Of a stretch of DNA of 64,000 nt, positions 1-10,946 are shown one piece after another (position 1 is the first letter of the stretch; each line of letters begins with the position of its first letter). The position numbers were made by a program, and so were the translations under genes. The notes beneath the pieces were generated by a model, which did no database searches, had not been told where the DNA came from, and saw only the letters and a program-made list of their open reading frames with translations. Source of the DNA: Flaccisagitta enflata (taxonomy: Eukaryota; Chaetognatha; Sagittoidea; Aphragmophora); assembly GCA_965153355.1 (NCBI GenBank), contig OZ231127.1:26412001-26476000 (forward strand). Direction: 5' to 3'.

Positions 1-410
1 CTCATTTGTCCACAGTTTTTGCAAGCCAATGATTTTTGATTAAGGTTTACTCTTTTGCTTGCCATTTCTAAACGGCTTGAACTACAGATTCCAGATTGAG
101 CCCACCTTCGAGATTTTTTGATGTAGATTAATTTGCTTTTTTGGAAAAAGTATCTAGCTTCTCCAGAAGCTAAGTTATATCAATTTTAATCTATTTTTTC
201 TCACAATCTTTTATCAATTCTGAATATGACTATTTTCCTTCTTCTGCTTGCCATTTCTAAACGCTTTAAGATACAATTACCAGATTGGACTCATTTTGTA
301 GATCTTTGGAAGAAGTTTAATTTCTTTTTTTAAAAAAGTATCTAGCTTTTCTAGAAGCCAAGATATTGTATATAGAAGGTGTCGCGTTTCTTTTGGTGAA
401 GATAGTAGAA
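1..410. repeat. Partial copy of a terminal-inverted-repeat element, right end
   Basis: The last 40 bases (GTGTCGCGTTTCTTTTGG, then a GAAGATAGTA word) match the right end of the complete element at 32495-33125. Phrases such as 'cttgccatttctaaacg' and 'agtatctagct' are also shared, the latter twice inside this segment. The left end lies outside the window. No coding capacity seen. Confidence 0.55.
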
Positions 411-829
411 ATCAACAACATCCACAAATGGACCATTTTGCTAAATTTGAGGGTCAAAAGTTGGAAATGTTGTTAAAATTAGCGACTTTAGCACCTTGGA
501 TAGTTGTTAAAATTAGCAACATTAACAACATGGTAAGAAGAGGTTTCAAATGGTTGTGAAATTAGCAACTTTAGCACAAAAAAAAAATTTTTCCTCTTTT
601 TGCATGTTTTGAGAAGAGGAGTATCCCAACTTTTTTTATCTATAAGGTCCTCACCCTTAGGGCAACATTTGACGAAAAAATGAAGTGATTTGAAGATGAC
701 GTATTTTGAGAAAAATGAGCAAAAACAATTTTTTTCTATGTTTTCTATGTTAAATGCCATTGGTGGAATTGGCAATGTTGCTGATTTCACAACACCATGT
801 GTTAATATCACTAACTCTGCATTTACCCA
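411..829. other. AT-rich unique stretch, no gene seen
   Basis: AT-rich DNA with a few repeated words ('aaaattagcaac' three times near 475-575). Frames here are short and low in information. I see no splice-flanked coding segment. Confidence 0.5.
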
Positions 830-1120
830 GCTGTATGGAGGGCTAATTTGAGGTCTGGAGGGCAGATATGAGGTATGGAGAGCTGATTTAAGGTCTCAAG
901 GGCTAAATTGAGGTCTGAAAGGGCTATACAGCCTATTCTGATGGCTCAGAGGGCCCAAATCAGGCCCAAATCAGGCCAAAATCAGGCCAAAATCATGCCA
1001 AAATCAGGCTTGAGAGAGCAAAATTGAGGCCAGGGGGGGACGGAAGGACGGACGTCTCGAAATTCCCCCCTGTGTCCTACAGGACATCGGCCCTTTGGGG
1101 CCGCTGCCCAAAAAGGAAGG
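830..1120. repeat. GAGGGCT/GAGGTCT minisatellite joined to a CGGCC-GGCCG hairpin
   Basis: Short degenerate units (GGAGGGCTAATTTGAGGTCT and AAATCAGGCCC types) run to about 1030. A hairpin follows at 1085-1110 (catCGGCCCTTTGGGGCCGctgccc). The same pairing of minisatellite and hairpin occurs at 7975-8610 and 62303-62770, so this is a dispersed unit and not a chance juxtaposition. Confidence 0.6.
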
Positions 1121-1144
1121 AACGGCAGCGGAAAAGGAGAAAAG

Positions 1145-1188
1145 GCGAAGAAGAAGGAGATGAAGAAGAAGAAGATGAAGAAGAAGAA

Positions 1189-1220
<32 letters not shown>

Positions 1221-1245
1221 TAGAAAGAAAAAAAAAGAAAAAAAC
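1145..1245. repeat. (GAA)n microsatellite
   Basis: Near-perfect GAA/GAT-interrupted tract. Its Glu- or Ser-rich translations are artefacts of the repeat. Confidence 0.9.
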
Positions 1246-1260
1246 CTAGGGGAAGAAAAC

Positions 1261-2016
1261 AATGGATAAAGCAAAGAAAAAAAGGAAGGAACGGCAGCGG
1301 AAGATGAAATATTTAAACATGATTTAAGTTGCTGTTGGGAGGAGGGGGGGCAGGGGCCTCGATGCCAAAACCGCTTCACAAACCGAATAGTGATAGAAAG
1401 CCCGACCGGCTAACCGACCCACAGGTCGAGAGAAAAAAACATTGCCAGCCGTTTTACATTGTCGTGCTTTGTCTGACGTTTTCTTAATATGATTGATGTG
1501 AGTATTTCATTCCGACTCAACCTTGTTTACATTCACTCGCATCAAGTATGAAGTTAATAAAAATATTCATTTTCCTGTACTATGAATTTTACGCTCTGAG
1601 AGTGGGGGTCGGTTTCTGTTGTGTGTGTGTGTGTCTTGTCCCCATCTAGCCCCCTATTTGCACGCGATAAAGGCCCGCCAATCAATTGTCATAGTCAGTG
1701 ACTGTAGCTGAACGGACAAACAGAGTGATTCGTTATTCAGTCAGACATTCAGACACTAAGATAAACTTAGAAAAAGTTACATTAAGATAGGCTTAGAAAA
1801 AGTGAATATAAAAAGAGCGGGGCCATTGAGCTTAACGTACAAACTGATAAGGATGCTGTCGTTTCGATATTGTGATATTGGTATTGATATTGATATTGTG
1901 ATGATATCATCTTTGATAAAACTCTCAAATGGCATCATCCTCATTAAGCCATACGCTACCCCTGTCCTTCACCCAGATGAGAGAACGGTTTGTAATTGTA
2001 ATCTACAACGTTAGTA
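1261..2016. other. Non-coding stretch
   Basis: Mixed sequence with a short (GT)n at 1620-1634. No supported exon, RNA or element end found. It is presumably intron or upstream DNA of the + strand gene at 3276. Confidence 0.4.
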
Positions 2017-2190
2017 CAGTTACACCCCGCTATATCGGACCTAAGAGTCACGGAATTCCGCCTGTAAAGGGCATGGAAATCTCATATCGTCTAACTTTTT
2101 TATATTCACAATAACAGAAAATTTTATATTATTTTATGACAAATAAGATTTATTATTCCCTTGACATCCGTTATCGCGGAGTTTTTACTG
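2017..2190. mobile_element. Pogo/Tigger-like MITE
   Basis: Left end CAGTTACACCCCGC and right end (reverse complement) CAGTAAAAACTCCGC are imperfect inverted repeats. TA precedes the left end, but TT follows the right end. The 174-bp length matches the element at 23074-23250 (177 bp), whose left end is CAGTTGAACCCC. The CAGT start plus TA target is typical of the pogo/Tigger branch of Tc1/mariner. No transposase is present. Confidence 0.5.
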
Positions 2191-3275
2191 TTTATTTTTC
2201 CTTGATGAAATACGAGTCTCCCACCAACAGTGAGAGAGACAGAGACTGTGAGAGAGAATCTTCATATTTGTCGAGCTGAGAGTATAATCTGTGAGGCGAG
2301 TTGTCTCGTTAAAACAACGCCACAACGCCAGCTTCGATAACTTTCTATGATAAAGTGTCTCGTTACCATTAATTTTTTTCAGTTTTTTTTTTCTTTTTTC
2401 TTTCCCCTTCCTATTCTCTGCAAAGAAACAGGACACATTACAGTGAAACGAATCAAGTAATAGAACCTCTTTTTTGTAGATTTTAGTTGTCCTTTTTTTT
2501 TTTTTTTTTTTTGAGGGGGTTGGGGAAATGGGGTAAATCAAAATATGTTGCTTTTGTTTGTTTAAAACAAAAACAGACAAACTTTTGTCCCCAAGTTTCA
2601 ACAGTCGCTTTCAAAATACATTTACTCAACTCGGTTACCCTGAGCATGGATAGGCAATAGGTAATCGCTTACTCCTACTTCTAAGTCTTAGACAGGAATG
2701 ACTGGCAACAATTTCGCTGCGGACGAAGTGATTATTACCTAAGCTGCAAGAGGCAAGATGAAACCAACCGCCACCCCAACGCCCCCCCAAACCCAACAAA
2801 ATCACCTAGAAACCACTTTTCAAGGGTGTATAAAATTGAGTGACTTTTGATTCCCCCCTGCCCTCCCCTGCCTTTGATTTTCTTCACCATGAAGCAATGA
2901 AACAGTGTATTTAAGGTTCAGATTGTGTTTTAAAAATTCTTTTTTTTATGATTTGGCACTGCCAACAGTTTCATTGTCCCCAAATTTTCTTCTCCATATC
3001 CAAACACTTTGATTTCCTTCTCCAACGGGGGAAGAAGAGGAGACGCAATTATACATAGTCCTGCCCCTTTTACTACTTAAACCACCTTAACCTAAACCAA
3101 CTGGGCCAGGGGTGTTTTTTCACCTCTCGACTCTGACAAACAGATGGATGAGCCGACGGACGGGCAAAACCTATTATGGAGTTGCTCGTCCACAACTGTA
3201 TAAAAACGAGCGAAAAATTTATGTCTTTTTTTTTTTTTTGTTGTTGTTGTTGTCGTCAATTTCGATGTTTTCCAG
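2191..3275. other. Non-coding stretch, probably intron
   Basis: T-rich and A-rich runs (for example 2490-2515) and no recognisable element. It ends in TTTTCCAG, which serves as the acceptor for the exon starting at 3276. Confidence 0.4.
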
Positions 3276-3421
3276 GTGGGTTGATCCTGGGTGCTGTGAT
3301 CACCTTCGGCGTCTCTGCGGTGCATTACGAAGGCGAAGTCCATTCTTGGGTCCGCTGGCCACACTTCATGTATTTCTCATGGGGATTCGGATTTGCCTGC
3401 CTTGCAACCCTCTTTTCATGG
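3276..3421 (+). CDS. Exon of a putative PMP22/claudin-like four-helix membrane protein (helices 3-4)
   Basis: An internal exon of 146 nt lies between TTTTCCAG and a GTGAGC donor. It has a single open frame of 48 codons plus two leading bases. The translation has a hydrophobic helix (GLILGAVITFGVSAV), a short loop with HYEGEVHSW, then a second aromatic-rich helix (MYFSWGFGFACLATLFSW). The donor falls in phase 0, and the exon at 14371 continues the same helix (VGFIIAAVE) before a basic MHKKR stop-transfer. Two helices around a short outer loop, then a basic cytoplasmic turn, is the layout of helices 3-4 in the PMP22/EMP/claudin group; that family call is an inference from layout, not a matched signature. 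Its GC content contrasts with the surrounding intron. Earlier exons are not visible and may lie left of the window. Confidence 0.65.
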
Positions 3422-3428
3422 GTGAGCG

Positions 3429-3930
<502 letters not shown>

Positions 3931-4170
3931 GAAAGATAGCCATATACAAAGATAGAAACAGGGATAGTAACAACGAAAGAAACATAGACAGAGATAAAAT
4001 GAATGACGGAGGAAACAAAAGGAAGAATGATAGATAACAATTAATGGATGACAGACGGAAAGTCAGAGAGGCACATAAACATGGACAGAAAGAAAAAGAG
4101 AAACTGCGATGTACTAAATAAAAGCACGAACGCACGCAAGCAATTGCGCACACCCACGCGGCCATCCAAT

Positions 4171-4524
<354 letters not shown>

Positions 4525-5149
4525 TAGTGTCACATAATCACATCAGAGTCAGAGACATTAGGGACAAAGTGAGATAGACGGCAAATGACTAGAGCAGACG
4601 AGCAGACAGTCATGGCGGGTACTAAAGGATAACTGGATGAATTGACCCACGCAGTTGGACAGACTGAGTGGAGGAACTCGAGTTACCGGTCTACAACATA
4701 GAAAACCAGTCATCCAAGGATTACTCTAGGTCAGTGGCACCTGCTGCCTTATACAGAACATTTTTTTCTTAACAAGCATAGCCATCCATACAGCTTACAG
4801 GGTTAGATTGACTTTACAGAGAAAACTGAAATATACTAAATGTAAAATACTGTTAAGGCCTTGATGGTTGATTCTTTATGCCATCAGGCTCAAACTAAGT
4901 CACTAGGCTAGGCTTTCTTTTTACTTCATTCTGTTTCTAGTCAATAGATGGATGGAGAGATATTTGACAGTTGGACAAAAGGGTCAACAATTGGTTACTA
5001 AGACAGATAATCAGACACAAGGATGGAAATATGGATCATTGGTCTGGTTGACAAATAGATAAACAGGCCAATAGATAAACAAATACATGCATGGACGGAC
5101 GAGTGGAGGTTTCCATAGCAATCTCAATCTGTGTAAGTTGTTTCAAAGC
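4525..5149. other. Non-coding stretch
   Basis: Degenerate GACAGA and GGATGG words (4540-5110). Nothing supported as a gene or element. Confidence 0.4.
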
Positions 5150-5240
5150 GGGTAGCGTGTTAGGGCTAGGGTGGGGGTTAGGTTTAGGGATGGGGTTGAG
5201 GGTGGGGTTAGGGCTTAGGATTAGGGTAAAGGCTAGGGTG
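5150..5240. repeat. Degenerate TTAGGG-like tract
   Basis: Words such as TTAGGG, TTAGGTTTAGGG and GGGGTTAGGG recur in one orientation over about 80 bp. It could be an interstitial telomeric remnant or simply a G-rich minisatellite; the units are too degenerate to decide. Confidence 0.5.
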
Positions 5241-6329
5241 TGTCATATTTTATATTTTTAGCTTGTGTATGCTTGAATTTCGAGAAAAGTAGGGTTTGTC
5301 AAGTTTGCCACCGGCCGCTGCCCAAAAAGAAGGGAAAGGACGATTGTGTGTGTTGGTCATCATCATGCATTTTTGATGTGATGCGATCATTTCTGGCGTT
5401 GGTTCAGCCATTGGTTTCCATCGACTCGCTTGTCCTACTTTCTCCTTTTTCCTTTCCTGGACGACTGTATTCATACTGAATGTCATTTGTATGAACACTC
5501 TTGTGCTCACAAAATTGTGAGTCTCAATGCATCTTGATTCATGTCCTAGTTCATGGTTTATATATTTACTTATTCATACGCATACGCTGTATCTTGAGAG
5601 GGAAGCACTCACCGTCATCAAGACGTCGCACTGAGACTGAGAGTCATCATGAATACGTGATAATGCCATCGAATCAAAAGGGCATGTAAATGACTCTCTT
5701 AATTGAGTGGACGAATCTGCCTGGCTCAGCCAAGCATGATGATTCTTTGAAGGTCAAAGGAATGAAATGAGTGAAGCCGCAAAGCTGGAGAGATGAGTGA
5801 GAATGGTGCTCATAAATGATTTGCCTTGCATGAAATGCGAGTCATTTGCCTCATTGATTTTTATGGCTGATTATCATCAAAACAAACTTCGTGGAAATAC
5901 AGAATTAATCTTGTCCACAACTTTTTACCGTACAACGATTTTCTCATCTCATTCCCCGTTGTTTTCATGCTTCAAATAAACCTTGGGGGAAAGTCGTCTG
6001 TTCTGAAAGGAAGCTTCAACTGTGGAACACTCTTAAAGTTAAGCGACAAAAGCTACAAATATCAGATTGGTTCCACTTTAAGTTGTTCAAACTGCGATTT
6101 TTTTCTTCAGGTTATTTGATAAAACGCAATCATTGGTTATCAATGGTTATAACAGATGCGCTACTCTCGTCTCTGCACAAATATTATTACGGATACGTGC
6201 GTGAACTCATTCCTTTTCATGCCGCTATTTTTTCCTTAAAGATCTCACGTGCGGGAACGCAGTCAGTTTGTGCCGTTATTCCTCACTTGGACCTCTCCTG
6301 AGGCCTTTGGCAAAGACTTTGGGTTGAAT
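5241..6329. other. Non-coding stretch
   Basis: Includes a short CCGGCCGCTGCCCAAAAAG segment at 5311-5330, a fragment of the hairpin unit seen at 1085. No exon with good splice sites found. Confidence 0.4.
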
Positions 6330-6965
6330 GGGAAATATGACGTGGGCCACATTAGTGGGATAAACGTGGGAAGAGAATATGACAGTTGGGATAAGTAGGA
6401 TGTGGAAGTATGGACTGCAACATCAATGGGGATACATGTGGGAAGAGAGTATGACAGTTGGATTAAGTAGGACGTGGAAGACAGACATGGAAACACGGCA
6501 TGCAACACCAATGGGGATACATGTGGGAAGAGAGTATGACAGTTGGGTTAAGTAGGACGTGGAAGACAGACATGGAAACACGGCATGCAGCACCAATGGG
6601 GATATATGTGGGAAGAGAGCATGACAGTTGGATTAAGTAGGACGTGGAAGACAGACATGGAAACACGGCATGCAACACCATTGGGGATATACGTGGGAAG
6701 AGATTATGACAGTTGGGTTAAGTAGAATGTGGAAGACAGACATGGAAACACGGCATGCAACATCAATGGGGATACACGTGGGAAGAGATTTTGACAGCTG
6801 GAATGAGTTGGACATGGAAGACACGCGTGGAAATATGGCCCGCAACATCTAATGGGGATTCACGTGGGAAGAGATTATGACATGTGGGATAAGTAGGACA
6901 TGGAAGACCAACGTGGAAATATGGCCTGGAACATCATCGAGGATACACGTGGGAAGAGTTTGTGA
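6330..6965. repeat. 85-bp minisatellite, about 8 units
   Basis: The word GGGAAGAGA recurs at about 6368, 6440, 6525, 6610, 6695, 6779, 6866 and 6949. Intervening sequence (TATGACAGTTGG, TAAGTAGGACGTGGAAGAC, ATGGGGATACATGTG) repeats with about 5-15% drift. Units get more divergent toward the right. Confidence 0.9.
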
Positions 6966-7530
6966 CAGGTCGGAAGTGTTTTAATTGAATTTTCTTTAAA
7001 ACAATCTACCATTGTAAGCGAGGTTACGTTGTTAGTAAGCTCATTGACAGTAAATTGGACGAGTACATGTGTAAAAACAAGCCCACACGCACGGCACACG
7101 CAAACCCATACGACTCGCTAATGCGTAGATGTCTCGATGGCACCAGCGGCATACACCAAAGACACGAACTAAATCCTCGCCTTATCTCTCCCATTAACCG
7201 CTTTGGAAATGTTATTGTTAGCTTGAATTTCATATGATAGTTTTAAGAACTTGAATTTCAAAGCTTGTCAATCTTTTTTGGTAGTGCGCATTCTCGTCTT
7301 TCTGTCTTAGTGTCTCTCTGTTAGAACATAAAGAGTATCCCTCTGTCTGTCTGTCTGTCTGTCTCTCTCCCTCCAGTCGGGTGGTCAGTACATCGGACTT
7401 CCATTTTCTCCACCCTCGATCCCCACTAAAAAATAAGCTTCAAGGACACAAATCTTTTTCTGTACACTTCAAACAAGTCATCCAAGGATCGCACATGGTC
7501 AGCGGTACCCGATGTCCTGCTTGGAGTGAT
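6966..7530. other. Intronic stretch with a weak exon-like segment
   Basis: A pyrimidine-rich (CTGT)n run ends in CTCCCTCCAG at about 7376. It is followed by 60 nt that stay open in phase 0 to a TAA (translation begins SGGQYIGLPF). This could be an alternative last exon of the membrane-protein gene or chance; see findings. Confidence 0.25.
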
Positions 7531-7665
7531 CAGGAGGATGTTCATGATCATTGCTTGAGCAATACTTGAGCATGCTTGAGCAATGCTTGAGCAATGCTTG
7601 AGCATGCTTGAGCATTGCTCAAGACTTGCTAAGCAATGCTTGAGCAATACTCGTGAACATCCTCC
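7531..7665. mobile_element. Short palindromic MITE with TTGAGCAATGC core
   Basis: The ends AGGAGGATGTTCATGA and (reverse complement) GGAGGATGTTCACGAG are inverted. Between them are repeats of TTGAGCAATGC/TTGAGCATGC, themselves partly palindromic. A second copy with the same ends and core is at 56262-56402. No clear target duplication. Confidence 0.7.
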
Positions 7666-7974
7666 AGCTGAAGAAGTGTAGTGAGAGCGGAGCAGCAGCT
7701 CCAAAGAGCTGATGTCCTGGAGAAGTTTCCATGCATCCTGAGGGGGGCATATTTGAGGCCTTTCGGGGCAATTTTCCATGAGATTTAATGGGGTTTTTGC
7801 ATTATTTCAATTTCTTGTCAATTTTCCATGTTTATCAATGGGAATTTTTAGATTCTTATCATTTTTTTGTCATTTTTTTTTGCTATCCAATTGGAACAGG
7901 AAACAAGAGAAAATTCTCCTCCTTCTTCTTCTTCTTCTCCTACTCCTTCTCCGTCCACCCCCTCAACCAGCCTT

Positions 7975-8560
7975 AAAGCCCAAAATCTAGCCTCAAGGCT
8001 CAATTGTCAGTCTCGAGGCTCATATTTCAACTTTGAAGCTCAAATTCCAGTCTCAATGCACAAATTCCAGCCTTGAGGCTCAAATTCCAGCCTCAAGGCT
8101 CAAAATTGAGCCTTGAAGCCCAGAATCCAGCCTTTCCAGCCTCTCCAGCTTCTCCACTTCTTCTTCCTCTTCTCTGTCCACCCCCTTGACCCTCAAATCT
8201 AGCGTTTAAGCCAAAAATCCAGCCTCAAGGCTCAAATTCCAGCCTTGAGGCTCAAATTCCAGCCTCGAGGCTCAAATTCCAACCGTATGGCTCATATACC
8301 AGCTTCAAGCCTCAAATTCCAGCCTCAAAGCTTAAAATCCAGCCTCAAGGCTCAGAATCGAGCCTCAAACCCAGAATCCAGCCTTGAGGCTAAATATCCG
8401 GCCACATGGCCCCAATTCCAGCCTCCAAGCACAAATTGCAGCCTTTTAGGCCCAAATCTTAACGTCAAGGCCCAAATTGCAGCCTTGAGACCCAAATCCT
8501 AGCCTTTAAGCTGAAATCCCATATTCCAGCCTTAAAGCACAAATCCTGGTCCAAGGTTCA
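7975..8560. repeat. GGCTCAAATTCCAGCCTC minisatellite
   Basis: About 25 units of 18-22 bp of the type 'cctcaaggctcaaattccag', with Ala/Gln/Ser-like translations that are artefacts. It runs into the hairpin at 8580. The same unit appears at 28640-29200, 61140-61320 and 62380-62700. Confidence 0.85.
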
Positions 8561-8574
8561 AAACAATAAAACCA

Positions 8575-8806
8575 GCAGAGGTCATCGGCCCCTTCGGGGC
8601 CGCTGCCCCTCTCACCATCACATATCCACACACTTACAGGGGCAACGGGTACCGCTGACCATCTAACGCTTTTGCGACTGTTACTTTTTTGGCGTTTTTG
8701 AGCTTTTTGAGCATACGGCTCCTGTCCAGATGCCCTAGTGACCTTCTCCAACACTGCTCCTGCCCACCCGCACGCGACTAGGGTAGCCGTGTATCCGGCC
8801 TTGTTT
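8575..8806 (+). repeat. CGGCC hairpin fused to the 3' half of an AG-hairpin-family element
   Basis: GGTCATCGGCCCCTTCGGGG with GCCGCTGCCC forms a strong hairpin (8580-8608). From about 8680 the sequence matches the 3' half of the element at 19652-19877, including CACGCGACT at 8771-8779 and the terminal GGCCTTGTTTT. The TTTTTAG hairpin start is missing, so this is a truncated or recombined copy. Confidence 0.7.
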
Positions 8807-9185
8807 TCATCAATATTGCATGGTATTCAATGGGAACTTGAAGCATGAGAGGCTTCAGAGGGGGAAGTACAGATAAATGTATGGAAATTTACCCCTGTGT
8901 TTTACAGGACATCGGCTGCTGTCCAAAATTTGCAAAAAGGCCGAATTGAAAATGATCGGAAAAAAGAAGGAGAGTGAGAGAAAAAAGTCCTTTACTTTTC
9001 AGTGGATGTCAGTGACTCTCTGGTTGAACGGCGCTGCTTGGTCTAGCCAACCCCCCTCAACCCCCCCCCCCTTCCCGACCCCCTAAAACAGCAGCTGTGA
9101 TCGACTCGAAGAGCTCTTTCACTTTCAGATGCCGATCTGTCATTTGTCACTTTCTTCTCAGTCGTTCTTTAAGTGTTTCGCATCT
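8807..9185. other. Non-coding stretch
   Basis: Contains GGACATCGGCTGCTGTCC at 8906-8923, a stripped-down version of the CGGCC hairpin. No gene seen. Confidence 0.4.
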
Positions 9186-9668
9186 TTCTCTCTCCTCTTC
9201 CATCTTCTACTTCTTCTTCTTTTTCCATCTTCTTCTTCATCTTCTTCTTCTTCATCTTCTTCTTCTTCATCTTCTTCTTCTTCTTCTTCTTCATCTTCTT
9301 CTTCTTCATCTTCTTCTTCTTCTTCATCTTTTTCTTCTTCATCTTTTTCTTCTTCATCTTCTTCTTCTTCATCATCTTCTTCGTCTTCTTCTTCATCTTC
9401 TTCTTCTTTTTCTTCTACTTCTTCTCCTTCTTCTTCTTCTTCTTCTTCTTCTTCTTCTTCTTCTTCTTCTTCTTCTTCTTCTTCTTCTTCTTCTTCTTCT
9501 TCTTCTTCTTCTTCTTCTTCTTCTTCTTCTTCTTCTTCTTCTTCTTCTTCTCCTTCTTCTTCTTCGTCTTCTTCTTCTTCTTCTTCTTCTTCTTCTTCTT
9601 CTTCTTCTTCTTCTTCTTCTTCTTCTTCTTCTTCTTCTTCTTCTTCTTCTTCTTCTTCTTCTTCTTCT
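9186..9668. repeat. (CTT)n microsatellite
   Basis: About 480 bp of CTT, with CAT-interrupted units to the left and pure units from about 9430. Long Ser, Leu, Phe or Arg frames here are artefacts. Confidence 0.97.
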
Positions 9669-9972
9669 TTCTACTTGATTCACAAGATGACTCTTAAATC
9701 ACTTTCTCTCTTCGTGTGGTCCTCGTCGATCGTCTATATCTCAAATCAGTATGAGTTTGCTTGTCTATCTTTTTGCTTTACCGATTGTCGGTTAAGAAAG
9801 TGTTTGTCGACATCTCTCTCTGTATTTATCAGAATGTCTGTCACACTCTGTTTGTCTGTCTATCTGATTCTGACTATCGTTCTTCATGTCTTTCTTCCTG
9901 TATTACATTCCACTTCTCAAATTCTCACTCTCTGTCTGTCTTTCTGTCTTTCTGTCTGTCTGTCAGTCTGCC

Positions 9973-10051
<79 letters not shown>

Positions 10052-10105
10052 GTCTGTCTCTGTGTGTCTCTGTGTGTGTGTCTCTGTGTGTGTGTGTGTG
10101 TGTGT

Positions 10106-10195
<90 letters not shown>

Positions 10196-10200
10196 CTTTT
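9669..10200. repeat. (TGTC)n / (GT)n / (CT)n compound microsatellite
   Basis: CTGT-rich DNA becomes regular TGTC at 9940-10075, then GT at 10070-10110, then CT to 10194. The ordered change of unit suggests stepwise replication slippage. The T-rich CAAAG boundary at about 10230 is not a convincing acceptor. Confidence 0.95.
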
Positions 10201-10355
10201 GCTTCTATTTTTTTTCTCTTTTTTTCAAAGAGGTCAATTTTGGTTGCTTCAAGTACTCAGTGTTGGAGTTCGGGGCGGATGTGGCAGCAAATAAGAAAGG
10301 GTCAATTCTCCACCGCCGAGGTCACGTTTCTGTCAGTAGCGCTGGTGAGAGGGCG

Positions 10356-10516
10356 CCGGTAGGAGGTGCCGGTTGGAGATGCCGGTAGAAGGGGCTGGCG
10401 CGAGATGCTGGCGAGACAAGCCGGTAGGAGGTGCCGGTAGAAGCTGCCGGTAGGAGATGCCGGTTGAGATACCAGTAGGAGCTGCCAGCGGGAGGTGCCG
10501 GTAGAGGCGCCTGTTG
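10356..10516. repeat. GC-rich GCCGGTAGGAGGT minisatellite
   Basis: About a dozen 11-13-bp units (GGTGCCGGTAGAAG type). They are far GC-richer than the surroundings. No coding case on either strand, although the minus strand gives a Pro/Ala/Leu-rich repeat. Confidence 0.75.
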
Positions 10517-10569
10517 GTTAGCGCCGCATCAGCGGGGGTGCCGATACCAACCACAAACTTATTCCTCAT

Positions 10570-10655
10570 TTAATCTTCTAAAAACATCATCCACATTCAG
10601 CTCCTCCTTCTCCCATCATCTCACAATCGTCATCATGATTGTCAACACAGTCATG

Positions 10656-10718
<63 letters not shown>

Positions 10719-10719
10719 T

Positions 10720-10769
<50 letters not shown>

Positions 10770-10779
10770 GTGATGATGT

Positions 10780-10844
<65 letters not shown>

Positions 10845-10946
10845 CTAACGATAATCTTCTAAAAACATCATCCACATTCAGCTCCTCCTCCTCTCATCAT
10901 CTCACAATTGTCATCATAATTGTCAACACAGTCATGTTGATGATGA
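10570..10946. repeat. (GAT)n microsatellite with duplicated 85-bp flank
   Basis: GAT runs at 10653-10843. The flank 'cttctaaaaacatcatccac' with following sequence occurs at 10576, 10855 and 13841. So the flank and tract have been copied together, and the element at 10947-13721 sits inside this array. Confidence 0.9.

Noticed and set aside
9097-9683. Long Ser-, Leu-, Phe- or Arg-repeat reading frames
   Set aside because: They are translations of the (CTT)n tract in every frame and have no splice or start context.
10228-10388. Frame beginning [17 protein letters not shown] after a CT tract
   Set aside because: CAAAG is a poor acceptor and the frame runs into a GC-rich minisatellite.
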